Under the pieces are notes generated by a model that saw nothing but the letters and a program-made list of their open reading frames with translations, had not been told where the DNA came from and ran no database searches. A program made the position numbers and the translations under genes. A stretch of 64,000 nucleotides of DNA, taken from Oceanospirillaceae bacterium. Its GTDB lineage: Bacteria; Pseudomonadota; Gammaproteobacteria; Pseudomonadales; Balneatricaceae. The stretch covers positions 1 to 64,000 of the forward strand of contig JAHEDZ010000042.1 of the NCBI GenBank assembly GCA_024640955.1, in the 5' to 3' direction. Shown piece after piece: positions 1 to 7,834 of this stretch. Position 1 is the first letter of the stretch, and the number at the start of each line of letters is the position of its first letter.

Positions 1-121
1 AATGAGCGTAATCGTATTTCATACGCACGACTTCAACAGCCAGACAGATAGAGAGCCCCCAGCGTTGTGTATCCTGTTTGACGCTAATTGCAGATGCTCT
101 TCAATGACTGCTAAGGGTCGA

Positions 122-1447
122 TTACAGACTAGAGTTTGCACTACCCTGGCCTACAATCCTCACCTCACGCTGCGGGAAAGGAATCTCAACATTCGACTGC
201 TTAAGCGCATGCCAGATCATCAGCAGCAGATCCCCACCCACCCGGTTCTGACCATCATCAATCCCCTCTATCCAGAACTCGATCAAGATATTGATTCCGG
301 AGTCACCAAAACCTTTAATTTCAGCATCGGGGCGCTCCTCTACCGGCACATCGTCGCCGCTGATAACCTGCGGGTGCTCAGAGACCACCTCCCGCAGCAG
401 CGGAAACAGCTCGTCAAGATCAGTGCTGTAGGCGACCTGTAGATCAATTGAGTAGCGCTGCTTCGAGTTCTTGTGCGTCCAATTGGTAAAGGTGCTGCTC
501 ATAAAGCGCTCGTTGGGCACCATGATATCTTTGCCATCAAAGGTCTCGAGCGTGGTTGAGCGCATCTTCAGCTCGCGTATCACGCCACCTTGCCCATCAT
601 CGAGCTCAATGTAATCGCCGATTTTTAACGAACGATCTAGCAAGAGGATAATACCTGATATGAAGTTAGAGGCGATCGACTGCAGCCCGAACCCAAGCCC
701 TACACCCACTGCACCACCAAAGACGGCCAGGGCTGTTAAATTGATACCCATTACCTGCAGCAGCAACAGAAAAATAACAACCGTCAACACCACTTCAAAC
801 AGCTTAGCGAAGAGCTCACGCGTCCCCGCATCAAGCTCCTCTTGGCGACGTATAATGCGATTACCGGCAGTACGCGAGAGACGACCCAACCAGAAGAGTA
901 GCGAACCAAACACCAGCATCCGCAGTACGCCATAGGCGGAGATCTTGATGTTACCGACCTCAAGCGCTACCTCATCGAGGTAGAGAATCACAGCCCCCAA
1001 GAGATCAAATATATGCAGCACCGCAGCGGGGACCAGTAACCAGAGCACCAGAGTGCGCAGCAATTTGTGATGTAGAAAGTTGCGCGCAAAAGTGAAAAGC
1101 AGGAAGACTACCGCGGCACTCTCGCTAACTCTCACCAGATAACTCTGGCTAAGCAGGTGGTCGCTAAGATCCACCGCCAGAGCCAAAGAGATGATTAAAA
1201 ATAGCGGAAATAGCAGTGGCCGAGAGGTCGAAACAAAGTCACGAAACCCTCCGGCACTCTGCGCTTCAGGCAGATGGTTGAAGATTGCTGCTTTAGCCGC
1301 GGCTAGCCTCGAGAGGCTGTAAGCGATAACAGCCGCAGCGAGTATCAATCCGAGTTGAGAGTAAAACCCTGGACCGTTAAACCAGTCGACTAAAGTTAAC
1401 CCAAGCGTCTCAAAATGCTCAGATAGTGCATCAATAAATAGTGTCAC
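122..1447 (-). CDS. MscS-family mechanosensitive ion channel, 441 aa
   Basis: The protein has about six hydrophobic segments (roughly residues 31-50, 72-92, 105-120, 130-160, 175-190 and 218-240) before a glycine/alanine-rich pore helix near residues 243-270 (AVFGGAVGVGLGFGLQ). A soluble C-terminal domain follows, with the family signature LLLDRSLKIGDYIE. Such proteins open under membrane tension and release solutes on osmotic downshock. At 441 aa it is longer than E. coli MscS (286 aa) because of extra N-terminal membrane helices, so it belongs to the larger MscS-like subgroup and is not classical MscS. The start is GTG at 1447, preceded by GGAG seven bases upstream. It lies 63 bp downstream of ridA on the same strand and could be co-transcribed with it. 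The transported solute cannot be inferred. Confidence 0.9.
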   Translation of the reverse strand: MTLFIDALSEHFETLGLTLVDWFNGPGFYSQLGLILAAAVIAYSLSRLAAAKAAIFNHLPEAQSAGGFRDFVSTSRPLLFPLFLIISLALAVDLSDHLLSQSYLVRVSESAAVVFLLFTFARNFLHHKLLRTLVLWLLVPAAVLHIFDLLGAVILYLDEVALEVGNIKISAYGVLRMLVFGSLLFWLGRLSRTAGNRIIRRQEELDAGTRELFAKLFEVVLTVVIFLLLLQVMGINLTALAVFGGAVGVGLGFGLQSIASNFISGIILLLDRSLKIGDYIELDDGQGGVIRELKMRSTTLETFDGKDIMVPNERFMSSTFTNWTHKNSKQRYSIDLQVAYSTDLDELFPLLREVVSEHPQVISGDDVPVEERPDAEIKGFGDSGINILIEFWIEGIDDGQNRVGGDLLLMIWHALKQSNVEIPFPQREVRIVGQGSANSSL

Positions 1448-1510
1448 TCAGAGACTCCAGCGGTAAAAGCAAAAGCTGTTATGTTAATAACCAGTATAGC
1501 CGGATTAACG

Positions 1511-1900
1511 CTAGTCGTTAGTCAGCATCACGCCTTCAATCTCGATATCTGCACCTTTAGGAATCGCCTTTACCGCGAAGGCAGCTCGGGCCGGATATGG
1601 CTCATCAAAATAGCGCGCCATAACCTCGTTAACCTGAGGGAAGAAATCCATATCAGAGAGTAAGATCGTCAATTTCACAATGTCATTAAGCTCACCACCA
1701 GCAGCATTAGCAACTGCCTTGAGGTTTTCAAACACACGCACTGCCTGAGCTTCAAAGCTCTCGGTCACCAGCTCCATAGTTGCTGGGTCAAGTGGGATCT
1801 GACCGGACATATAGACGGTATTACCAACCTTCACGGCCTGCGAGTAGGTGCCGATAGCTGCTGGTGCATTGGGCGTGCTGATAGTGCTGCGATTAGACAT
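1511..1900 (-). CDS. ridA: RidA family reactive enamine/imine deaminase, 129 aa
   Basis: The whole protein is a YjgF/YER057c/UK114 domain. Known RidA proteins hydrolyse 2-aminoacrylate and related enamines made by PLP enzymes, so protecting those enzymes in the cytoplasm. The family-defining substrate arginine is present in [14 protein letters not shown], at residue 105 when counted from the ATG at 1900, and the motif [11 protein letters not shown] is conserved. An in-frame ATG lies two codons upstream (1906), but the Shine-Dalgarno GGAG is only 2 nt from it and 8 nt from the ATG at 1900, so I chose 1900. The gene is divergent from tlyA. Confidence 0.93.
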   Translation of the reverse strand: MSNRSTISTPNAPAAIGTYSQAVKVGNTVYMSGQIPLDPATMELVTESFEAQAVRVFENLKAVANAAGGELNDIVKLTILLSDMDFFPQVNEVMARYFDEPYPARAAFAVKAIPKGADIEIEGVMLTND

Positions 1901-2042
1901 ATGCATAGCTCCGAAATTAAAAGTGATTCACAAAAAGAATTTACCCGCATTATCCCTTTACCGTGGAGGGTAGCAAGCATTTTCCCGCTCGCCCCCCGGG
2001 CTGGTAAACTAGCCGCTTCAGCAAAAACGAGATTCAGTCACT

Positions 2043-2798
2043 GTGCCAGTTCGCTTAGACCAACTCCTTGTAGAGCTCCAGCTTGTTAGTAGCCGTTCTC
2101 AAGCGCAACGCATCATCAAAGAGGGACGTGTCGAAGCCGAGCTCAAAGGCTGGCAGGTCATTGATAAGAGCTCATTCAAGCTCGACGCTGATACACCAAT
2201 TCGGATTGAACCGGACGAGTCTGACCAGTACGTTTCCCGCGGTGCTCTTAAGCTCAAGGCAGCACAGGAGCGATTCAATCTCAACTTTGAGGGTTTGGTC
2301 GCGATCGATGTGGGCCAATCTACTGGTGGGTTTACCGACTACCTTCTGCAACATGGCGCTGCCAATGTAGTTGGCATTGAAGTCGGACAGGATCAGCTTG
2401 CGCCGCGCTTGCGCGATGACCAGCGCGTCACATGCATCGAGAGCTACAACGCCCGAAATCTCGAACCAAACCTGGTTGAGAAGAGCCCAAGCGGTCAGTT
2501 CGACCTGGCCGTAATGGACGTCTCGTTTATCTCACAAACACTGATACTCCCTGGCCTTTGCAACTTGCTAAGCAGCGGCTCGCGGCTGGTCACACTGGTT
2601 AAGCCCCAGTTTGAACTTGGACCAGAGCATATTGGCCGAGGCGGCTTGGTGCGCTCTGAGCACCTCTTCCCGCAGCTAGAACAGCAGATGTGTAAACTGG
2701 TCGCTAAACTTGGAATGGACGTTGAGGGCTATATCCCCAGCCCGATCAAGGGTGGTGATGGCAATCAGGAGTTTCTGCTGGTAGCACGCAAGAACTGA
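2043..2798 (+). CDS. tlyA: TlyA-family rRNA methyltransferase (S4 + FtsJ-like), 251 aa
   Basis: An S4 RNA-binding domain occupies about residues 1-60 (RLDQLLVELQLV...). It is followed by a Rossmann-type SAM-dependent methyltransferase domain with motif I AIDVGQSTGGF near residues 88-98 and VMDVSFIS later. TlyA proteins 2'-O-methylate cytidines in 16S and 23S rRNA and were once called haemolysin A. The start is GTG at 2043 with only a weak ribosome site. The gene stands alone, divergent from ridA and convergent with ftsZ. Bacterial TlyA members differ in whether they modify both rRNAs, and this cannot be read from the sequence. Confidence 0.9.
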   Translation: MPVRLDQLLVELQLVSSRSQAQRIIKEGRVEAELKGWQVIDKSSFKLDADTPIRIEPDESDQYVSRGALKLKAAQERFNLNFEGLVAIDVGQSTGGFTDYLLQHGAANVVGIEVGQDQLAPRLRDDQRVTCIESYNARNLEPNLVEKSPSGQFDLAVMDVSFISQTLILPGLCNLLSSGSRLVTLVKPQFELGPEHIGRGGLVRSEHLFPQLEQQMCKLVAKLGMDVEGYIPSPIKGGDGNQEFLLVARKN

Positions 2799-2833
2799 TC
2801 CGCAGGAGTACTGAACACTGCAGCAAAGAAAAG

Positions 2834-2860
2834 ACCCGCCACCTCAGATAAGGGGCGGGT
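2834..2860 (-). terminator. Rho-independent terminator downstream of ftsZ
   Basis: The arms ACCCGCC (2834-2840) and GGCGGGT (2854-2860) form a GC-rich stem. Read on the minus strand, it is followed by TCTTTTCTTT, so it should end ftsZ transcription and isolate it from tlyA. Confidence 0.75.
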
Positions 2861-2892
2861 AAACCTGGACGGTTTAAAAAGCGTTAAATCAG

Positions 2893-4104
2893 TTAGTCGG
2901 CCTGTCGACGCAAGAAGGCTGGGATGTCCAGGAACTCCATATCGTCAGTGCCAGTTTTCTGTACAGTTGGCTGCTCAAGTGGCAGATCCTGCTGTTCAGT
3001 TTTGCGGTTACGAATCACAGTCGGCGTATCCAGATCGGTAAAGCCAGCCGTTGTTGGAGCAGCAACAGTACGCGTAAGCTGCGCCTGCGGTGCAGGCTGA
3101 GCCGCTGCCTGAGCATCGGAATTGACGACCTGTGCTTCCATCTGCTGTGCGCGGGCCAGACCGGTTGCTACTACTGTAACTTTAAGCTCTTCGCTCATAT
3201 CAGGGTCGATTACAGTACCCACAACAACGGTAGCGTTGTCAGAGGCGTACTCTTCAACAACCTCACCCACTTCGGCGAACTCACCAAGACTCAGGTCCAT
3301 ACCTGCAGTGATATTTACCAGAATGCCACTGGCACCCTTAAGATCGATATCTTCAAGCAGCGGACTGTTGATCGCCGCCTCAGTCGCTTCACGCGCACGC
3401 TCATCGCCGCGAGCAACGCCTGTACCCATCATCGCTTTGCCCATTTCCGACATGACGGTACGCACGTCAGCAAAGTCGACGTTGATCATACCCGGACGGA
3501 TGATCAGATCCGCGATACCCTGCACCGCGCCTTTGAGCACGTCGTTTGCCGCACTGAAGGCTTTGATTAGGCTAGTGTTTTTACCCAGAACAGGGAGCAG
3601 TTTTTCGTTTGGAATGATGATCAGGGAATCAACACGGTCCTGCAACTCGCGTATACCCTCTTCAGCGATCTTCATGCGCTTGCGACCTTCGAATGGGAAG
3701 GGTTTAGTCACTACAGCGACTGTCAAAATACCCATCTCTTTGGCCACCTCTGCAACGATTGGCGCGGCACCGGTGCCGGTACCACCACCCATGCCAGCAG
3801 TGATGAAGACCATGTCAGCGCCTTGCAGCATCGCCATAATCTGCTCGCGATCTTCCATCGCAGCAGACCGACCTACTTCAGGATTAGCACCTGCACCCAA
3901 GCCTTTGGTCAGCTCACCACCGATATGAAGGGCTGCGTGCGATGCGATCTTCGCCAGCGCCTGGGCATCTGTGTTGGCACAGATAAACTCTACGCCATTT
4001 ACATCCGACGACACCATGTGTGATACCGCGTTACCGCCGCCTCCCCCGACACCGACAACTTTGATCACAGCACTTTGAGTCGCGCTATCTACCATTTCAA
4101 ACAT
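2893..4104 (-). CDS. ftsZ: Cell division GTPase FtsZ, 403 aa
   Basis: This is the tubulin homologue that polymerises into the Z-ring at mid-cell. The nucleotide-binding glycine loop [10 protein letters not shown] lies near residues 18-27 and the tubulin signature GGGTGTG at residues 107-113. A variable glutamine/alanine-rich linker (about 320-390) is followed by the conserved C-terminal peptide [11 protein letters not shown], which binds FtsA and ZipA. The start at 4104 has an excellent Shine-Dalgarno (GGAGGTG). It lies 85 bp downstream of ftsA. Unlike the usual dcw cluster, lpxC does not follow: a terminator does, and then tlyA on the other strand. Confidence 0.99.
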   Translation of the reverse strand: MFEMVDSATQSAVIKVVGVGGGGGNAVSHMVSSDVNGVEFICANTDAQALAKIASHAALHIGGELTKGLGAGANPEVGRSAAMEDREQIMAMLQGADMVFITAGMGGGTGTGAAPIVAEVAKEMGILTVAVVTKPFPFEGRKRMKIAEEGIRELQDRVDSLIIIPNEKLLPVLGKNTSLIKAFSAANDVLKGAVQGIADLIIRPGMINVDFADVRTVMSEMGKAMMGTGVARGDERAREATEAAINSPLLEDIDLKGASGILVNITAGMDLSLGEFAEVGEVVEEYASDNATVVVGTVIDPDMSEELKVTVVATGLARAQQMEAQVVNSDAQAAAQPAPQAQLTRTVAAPTTAGFTDLDTPTVIRNRKTEQQDLPLEQPTVQKTGTDDMEFLDIPAFLRRQAD

Positions 4105-4189
4105 AAAACACCTCCAGGTTTACATTTTATGGCTCCGATCTATGCCGGCTCGCCACACTTAGCACTCTCAGAGTGCAAATTCCAAAGGA

Positions 4190-5482
4190 TCAGAAGTTAC
4201 CCTGAACCCAAGTTTTGATACGTGCCACCCAGCTCCCCTGCTCGGTATCACGGGATTCTCTCTTTTCAACACGGTGCTCTGAGCGTTCATCTGCAGTCAG
4301 GCTCATGTCATCTACGCCGCGAGTATCAACAGATTGCACCAACTCATTATCAGCGGAGTAGAGCATTAGACCGATCGCTGTGGCGTATATAGGATTAGTT
4401 AGTAGGTCATCCACACCAGCCACACCCGTTGGGCGCGCTAAACGCACCGGCATGTGGAAGATCTCCTCAGCCAGCTCAACTGCGCCCTCCATCTTGGAGG
4501 TACCACCTGTCAGAACCAGACCTGCTGCAACCAGATCCTCAAAACCACTGCGGCGTAACTCCGCCTGCACCAGCGTAAATAGCTCTTCATAACGAGGCTC
4601 TACCACTTCAGCTAACGCTTGGCGCGACAGGTCGCGTGGAGCGCGGTCGCCGACGCTAGGAACTTTAATAGTCTCATCGGCACGCGCCAGCTGTGCCAGG
4701 GCACAGGCGTACTTCATCTTGATTTGCTCGGCATGCTGCATCGGTGTGCGTAGCGCCATAGCAATATCGTTACTCACCTGGTCACCCGCAACTGGAATCA
4801 CAGCTGTATGGCGAATCGCACCTTGAGTAAAGACCGCGATGTCGGTAGTGCCACCACCAATATCGACCATACAGACGCCAAGATCCTTCTCATCATCGGT
4901 CAATACGGCATAACCTGAAGCGAGCTGTTCTAGTACAACAGCGTCCACTTCTAAGCCGCAGCGGCGCACACACTTCTCGATATTCTGAATGGCGTTGGTT
5001 GCACCGGTTACCAGATGAACCTTAGCTTCAAGACGCACACCAGACATACCCAGAGGCTCTTTAATGCCCTCTTGGTTATCGATTAAGTACTCCTGAGGAA
5101 GAATATGAAGAATTCGCTGATCTGCTGGGATAGCGATAGCCTGCGCCGCCTCGATAACGCGCTCGAGATCAGACTCAGTCACCTCACGGCTCTGTAGTGC
5201 AACGATACCGTGGGAGTTGTGGCTATCGATATGGCTGCCGGAGATACCGACACTAACTGAATGAACCTTGCAGCCCGCCATAAGCTCGGCGGCTTCAACA
5301 GCACGCTGAATCGATTGTACTGTGGATTCAATATTGACGACGACGCCGCGCTTCAGACCGCGCGAGGGGTGTGACCCTACACCAACGACATCAACACTGC
5401 CGTCCTGCCCAACTTCAGCGACCATACAGACCACTTTCGAGGTACCGATGTCGAGCGCAACAATCATTTTAGGATCTGTCAC
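4190..5482 (-). CDS. ftsA: Cell division protein FtsA, 430 aa
   Basis: This actin-like ATPase tethers FtsZ to the inner membrane. The phosphate 1 motif ALDIGTSKVV starts at residue 9, a second phosphate motif appears as VDIGGGTTDIAVF, and the extreme C-terminus (WVARIKTWVQGNF) is the amphipathic membrane-targeting helix. The annotated start is GTG at 5482. An ATG five codons downstream (5467) has a better-placed AGGTGA and is a serious alternative, although orthologues usually have a few residues before the MIVGLDIG-like segment. ftsQ normally sits immediately upstream and overlaps ftsA; here a ~500-bp AT-rich non-coding region replaces it, so ftsA must have its own promoter. Confidence 0.98.
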   Translation of the reverse strand: MTDPKMIVALDIGTSKVVCMVAEVGQDGSVDVVGVGSHPSRGLKRGVVVNIESTVQSIQRAVEAAELMAGCKVHSVSVGISGSHIDSHNSHGIVALQSREVTESDLERVIEAAQAIAIPADQRILHILPQEYLIDNQEGIKEPLGMSGVRLEAKVHLVTGATNAIQNIEKCVRRCGLEVDAVVLEQLASGYAVLTDDEKDLGVCMVDIGGGTTDIAVFTQGAIRHTAVIPVAGDQVSNDIAMALRTPMQHAEQIKMKYACALAQLARADETIKVPSVGDRAPRDLSRQALAEVVEPRYEELFTLVQAELRRSGFEDLVAAGLVLTGGTSKMEGAVELAEEIFHMPVRLARPTGVAGVDDLLTNPIYATAIGLMLYSADNELVQSVDTRGVDDMSLTADERSEHRVEKRESRDTEQGSWVARIKTWVQGNF

Positions 5483-5524
5483 CTGTTATAACCTGTCCAG
5501 AAAAAGGCGGTTTCCCGCTATGAG

Positions 5525-5570
5525 CGCCAAAACTCAGAAACTATTTTTAGTTTTTAACGAAATTTTGGCG
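5525..5570. repeat. Nested inverted repeat just upstream of ftsA
   Basis: The outer arms CGCCAAAA (5525-5532) and TTTTGGCG (5563-5570) enclose an inner repeat AAACTA-TTTT-TAGTTT (5538-5553). In an ftsA transcript starting further upstream, this would fold 43-88 nt before the start codon. It may be an operator or an mRNA leader structure. Confidence 0.6.
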
Positions 5571-5772
5571 TTCTTATCATTAATATTAGCACGATTATTA
5601 ACCACCGCTGATCATAAAAGCAACAACTAATTTAGTATAAAAACGCAATCGAATTTGAAGTTATAATAATATTACTCCGTTATATATCAATAGCTTAGCT
5701 ACATCAAAGTCCCTTTATTGGGGCCTATTACAAGCATCCTATAGATTATATTTTTCAATAATGAGGAGATAT

Positions 5773-5791
5773 AAAATCAAGATTTGATTTT
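5773..5791. repeat. Short inverted repeat AAAATCAA-GAT-TTGATTTT
   Basis: Perfect 8-bp arms (5773-5780 and 5784-5791) flank a 3-nt centre. The half-site ATCAA/TTGAT recurs in the longer repeat at 5834-5864, suggesting related sites or a fold-prone sequence. Confidence 0.5.
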
Positions 5792-5833
5792 GAATAAATA
5801 GCGAAATATCAAAACCAATTCTTGAACAAGCAC

Positions 5834-5864
5834 TAATTAATCAAAAACTATTTTTGATTAATTA
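5834..5864. repeat. Perfect 14-bp inverted repeat with 3-nt loop
   Basis: The arms TAATTAATCAAAAA (5834-5847) and TTTTTGATTAATTA (5851-5864) are exactly complementary around CTA. This is too perfect to be chance drift even in AT-rich DNA. It could be a cruciform, a regulator site, or a remnant end of a small mobile repeat. Confidence 0.65.
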
Positions 5865-5958
5865 AATGTATTTCAATATTAGTTTTTGATTTTTTATACT
5901 AACTATATCCCTATTATCACCAGCAACCAACGACCTCTAGCTGACAGCGAACACAAAA

Positions 5959-5985
5959 AAGGCGCTCAGGATAAGTGAGCGCCTT
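5959..5985 (-). terminator. Rho-independent terminator after the small membrane protein gene
   Basis: The arms AAGGCGCTCA (5959-5968) and TGAGCGCCTT (5976-5985) pair perfectly. On the minus strand they are followed by a run of Ts (TTTTTTGTGT). It ends the gene at 6007-6363 and separates it from ftsA. Confidence 0.85.
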
Positions 5986-6006
5986 GCGACAACTGCCTAT
6001 GGGTCT

Positions 6007-6363
6007 CTATGGCCAGTTGAGGTATAGGTAGACATCAACGATCAGCGTAAGAGGTAGCATCAGCATAAGCGTCGTCTTATCACCGAGCAGGCGCTGCAAG
6101 AATACGATATGGATAATGGGGAATGTCAGAAACATGCAGGAGAGCGGGATCGACCAGTGCTGAGTTAAAAAACCATACGCCATGGCACCGACCAAGCTCA
6201 GCGCAGCAAAATTACCCGTCAGAACCACTGATACCTGAGAATTCTTACTTTTAAGCCACTCTGGCTTCTGGTCCTCGGCCAGTTTATTTAGCGCACTGGC
6301 ACTCAGCGCAGCAGACATTGAGACAAGGCCGGCGGCAAGAAAGATGTATAGCGCTTCGTTCAT
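6007..6363 (-). CDS. Small four-helix inner-membrane protein, unknown function, 118 aa
   Basis: I do not recognise the family. The start is ATG at 6363 (MNEALYIFLAAG), preceded by GAGGAT at good spacing. A longer reading frame reaches back to 6486, but its extra residues are not protein-like and overlap the divergent gene. Four hydrophobic stretches are visible (about residues 5-23, 42-62, 68-90 and 97-115), with a short lysine-rich loop between the first two. It ends in its own terminator and is divergent from a small secreted protein gene. The function is unknown. Confidence 0.7.
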   Translation of the reverse strand: MNEALYIFLAAGLVSMSAALSASALNKLAEDQKPEWLKSKNSQVSVVLTGNFAALSLVGAMAYGFLTQHWSIPLSCMFLTFPIIHIVFLQRLLGDKTTLMLMLPLTLIVDVYLYLNWP

Positions 6364-6425
6364 CAGTATAATCCTCAAAAATTTCACCGATTGTACGAAG
6401 AGCCGACCCTCAGCTCCAGACCTAG

Positions 6426-6743
6426 ATGATGAAAGAGTTAAGATTTTTACTTGTGGCGCCCGCATTAATGCTGGCAAGCACGGCAACCTTTGCGCAGGAA
6501 TCGCAGCACTGGGTGTGTCAAACAGAACCGCTCTACCGCCAGTTACTCAGCGCCCGTCTATACGGTGTCGGCAAAGATCCTGAGCAAGGTTGTCAAAAGC
6601 TCCCTACTGGCCTCTCAATTGAACAACTAGAGTGTGTCACTTCTGATCTGGAGTTGTGTCAATACCGCTGGCAAAACCTGGAGCCCGGAGAGACCTTCTG
6701 GGGAAGCCCGATCATCAAAGCAGTGCAGCCGTCCAACCAATAA
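6426..6743 (+). CDS. Small secreted/periplasmic protein, unknown function, 105 aa
   Basis: The N-terminus has a clear Sec signal peptide: basic start, hydrophobic core LLVAPALMLASTA, and a cleavage site near TFAQES (after residue 23). The mature ~80-residue part has four cysteines (in WVCQTEP, GCQKL, LECVTS and LCQYRW) that could form two disulfides after export. I do not recognise the family. The start is MM at 6426; a second ATG three bases later is equally possible. It lies 22 bp before the O-methyltransferase gene on the same strand and is probably co-transcribed with it. Confidence 0.65.
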   Translation: MMKELRFLLVAPALMLASTATFAQESQHWVCQTEPLYRQLLSARLYGVGKDPEQGCQKLPTGLSIEQLECVTSDLELCQYRWQNLEPGETFWGSPIIKAVQPSNQ

Positions 6744-6765
6744 GCCGCCACAAAAGGAGCCCAAC

Positions 6766-7404
6766 ATGCCCGATTTTCTCGTCGATGAAGCGATCGAGGA
6801 TTACGCCTTTCTGGTGACTGGTGAAGAGCCGCCGCTGTTGCAAGAGCTGATCGATCAGACCAACCTCAAAATGGGTTGGCCACAGAAGCTCTCGGGCCGT
6901 TTGGTCGGGAGGACACTTAAAATGCTTTCAGCCCTCAAGCAACCTAAGCGCGCGCTTGAGATTGGTATGTTTACCGGCTACTCAGCCCTATCAATCGCTG
7001 AAGGTATGCCGCAGGATGGCAAGATCATCTGTTGTGAAACGAATCCGCGTGCGATCGACTTTGCCAAGACCTTCTTCGACCGCTCAGAGCACGGTCACAA
7101 AATCGATGTGATCTTCGGCCGAGCCCTGGATACGCTCGAGACACTTGAAGGTCCCTTCGATTTCACTTTTATCGACGCCGACAAGCGCAACTATATGAAC
7201 TACTACTTGAAGGTCAAAGAGCTGACCGAACCCGGCGGCCTGATCATACTTGACAACGTGCTCTGGTCAGGAAAAGTGCTCCAGCCGGAGTCTGATATTG
7301 ACGATGTACTGGTTGAGTGCAATCAGTTTATCGCTGATGACCCAGATGTTGAGAACGTCTTTCTTACGGTGCGCGACGGGCTGAACGTCGTTAGAAAACT
7401 CTAA
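6766..7404 (+). CDS. Class I SAM-dependent O-methyltransferase, 212 aa
   Basis: This belongs to the catechol/caffeoyl-CoA type O-methyltransferase family (Methyltransf_3). Motif I ALEIGMFTGYSAL lies at residues 63-75, the acidic metal/substrate region FTFIDADKRNYMNYY near 137-151, and LIILDNVLWSGK near 161-172, as in divalent-metal-dependent members. The start is ATG at 6766, placed 6 nt after a strong AAGGAG; the frame stays open further upstream but there overlaps the preceding gene. The physiological substrate, probably a small phenolic or catechol compound, cannot be stated. Confidence 0.88.
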   Translation: MPDFLVDEAIEDYAFLVTGEEPPLLQELIDQTNLKMGWPQKLSGRLVGRTLKMLSALKQPKRALEIGMFTGYSALSIAEGMPQDGKIICCETNPRAIDFAKTFFDRSEHGHKIDVIFGRALDTLETLEGPFDFTFIDADKRNYMNYYLKVKELTEPGGLIILDNVLWSGKVLQPESDIDDVLVECNQFIADDPDVENVFLTVRDGLNVVRKL

Positions 7405-7834
7405 ACCAAAAAACCTGCGATCACGGGCGCCGCATTAGCCAAGGGCCTGTGCTTTCCAAAAGGCTCTGCCATCAAATTCGCTCGCAGTCCAAATCGCTCG
7501 CCATCTAAATCGCTTAGTTAGGGCCCAAGCCAAACCGCGAAACAGTGCTGGTGAATACTCGGGTACCCGTCTGTCGATAAGTTAGGCCGCAGCCGACTAA
7601 CTGCATGACGACACCTATTTGGCTTCAATTCAGACGGCTAAATCTCTTTTCAGCCTCGGGTTCACGACAAGACGTAGGGAAGAGTAAATGGGTAGATTTC
7701 AGATGGAGGCCATATGAGTTGGACTCAGTTCAACAATTAAATATTTCATGTTTATAGACGATCACTTGAAATTGATTCACCTATATACTTACACCCCACT
7801 AACTTATGACAACAATACTGATTAAGAGGCTGGC
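7405..7834. other. 430-bp stretch with no supported gene
   Basis: No frame looks coding on either strand. The region contains a short run of imperfect 16-nt direct repeats (7472-7517), the 10-bp palindrome CGGGTACCCG near 7560-7569, and a very short open frame MSWTQFNN (7714-7740) behind a strong GGAGG. That tiny frame could be a leader peptide or chance. The promoter of the following gene must lie toward the right end, which is more AT-rich. Confidence 0.6.
7472..7517. repeat. Three imperfect 16-nt direct repeats
   Basis: The copies are TCAAATTCGCTCGCAG, TCCAAATCGCTCGCCA and a shortened TCTAAATCGCTTAG, directly adjoining. They lie in non-coding DNA and may be a small slippage-derived array or clustered binding sites. 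Confidence 0.5.

Larger units (their letters stand above)
5483..5958. other. AT-rich, gene-free leader region of ftsA with inverted repeats
   Basis: I see no credible gene here. The base composition is sharply more AT-rich than both flanks, with runs such as TTATATATCAATAGC and many A/T tracts. Several inverted repeats lie inside, listed separately, and a motif of the form AAACTATTTTT recurs at 5538 and 5845. The region lies between the terminator of the upstream minus-strand gene and ftsA, so the ftsA promoter must be here. I see no DnaA-box cluster and no tRNA or riboswitch fold. Confidence 0.7.

Noticed and set aside
1-121. Possible start of a minus-strand gene (ATG at 22) running off the left edge
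   Set aside because: Only seven codons lie in the window and there is no clear ribosome site, so nothing can be supported.
5483-5958. AT-rich region as a replication origin
   Set aside because: No cluster of DnaA boxes (TTATCCACA-like), and no oriC neighbours such as dnaA, dnaN or mnmG.
6364-6486. N-terminal extension of the small membrane protein to 6486
   Set aside because: The extra residues are not protein-like and overlap the divergent gene; ATG 6363 has the better ribosome site.
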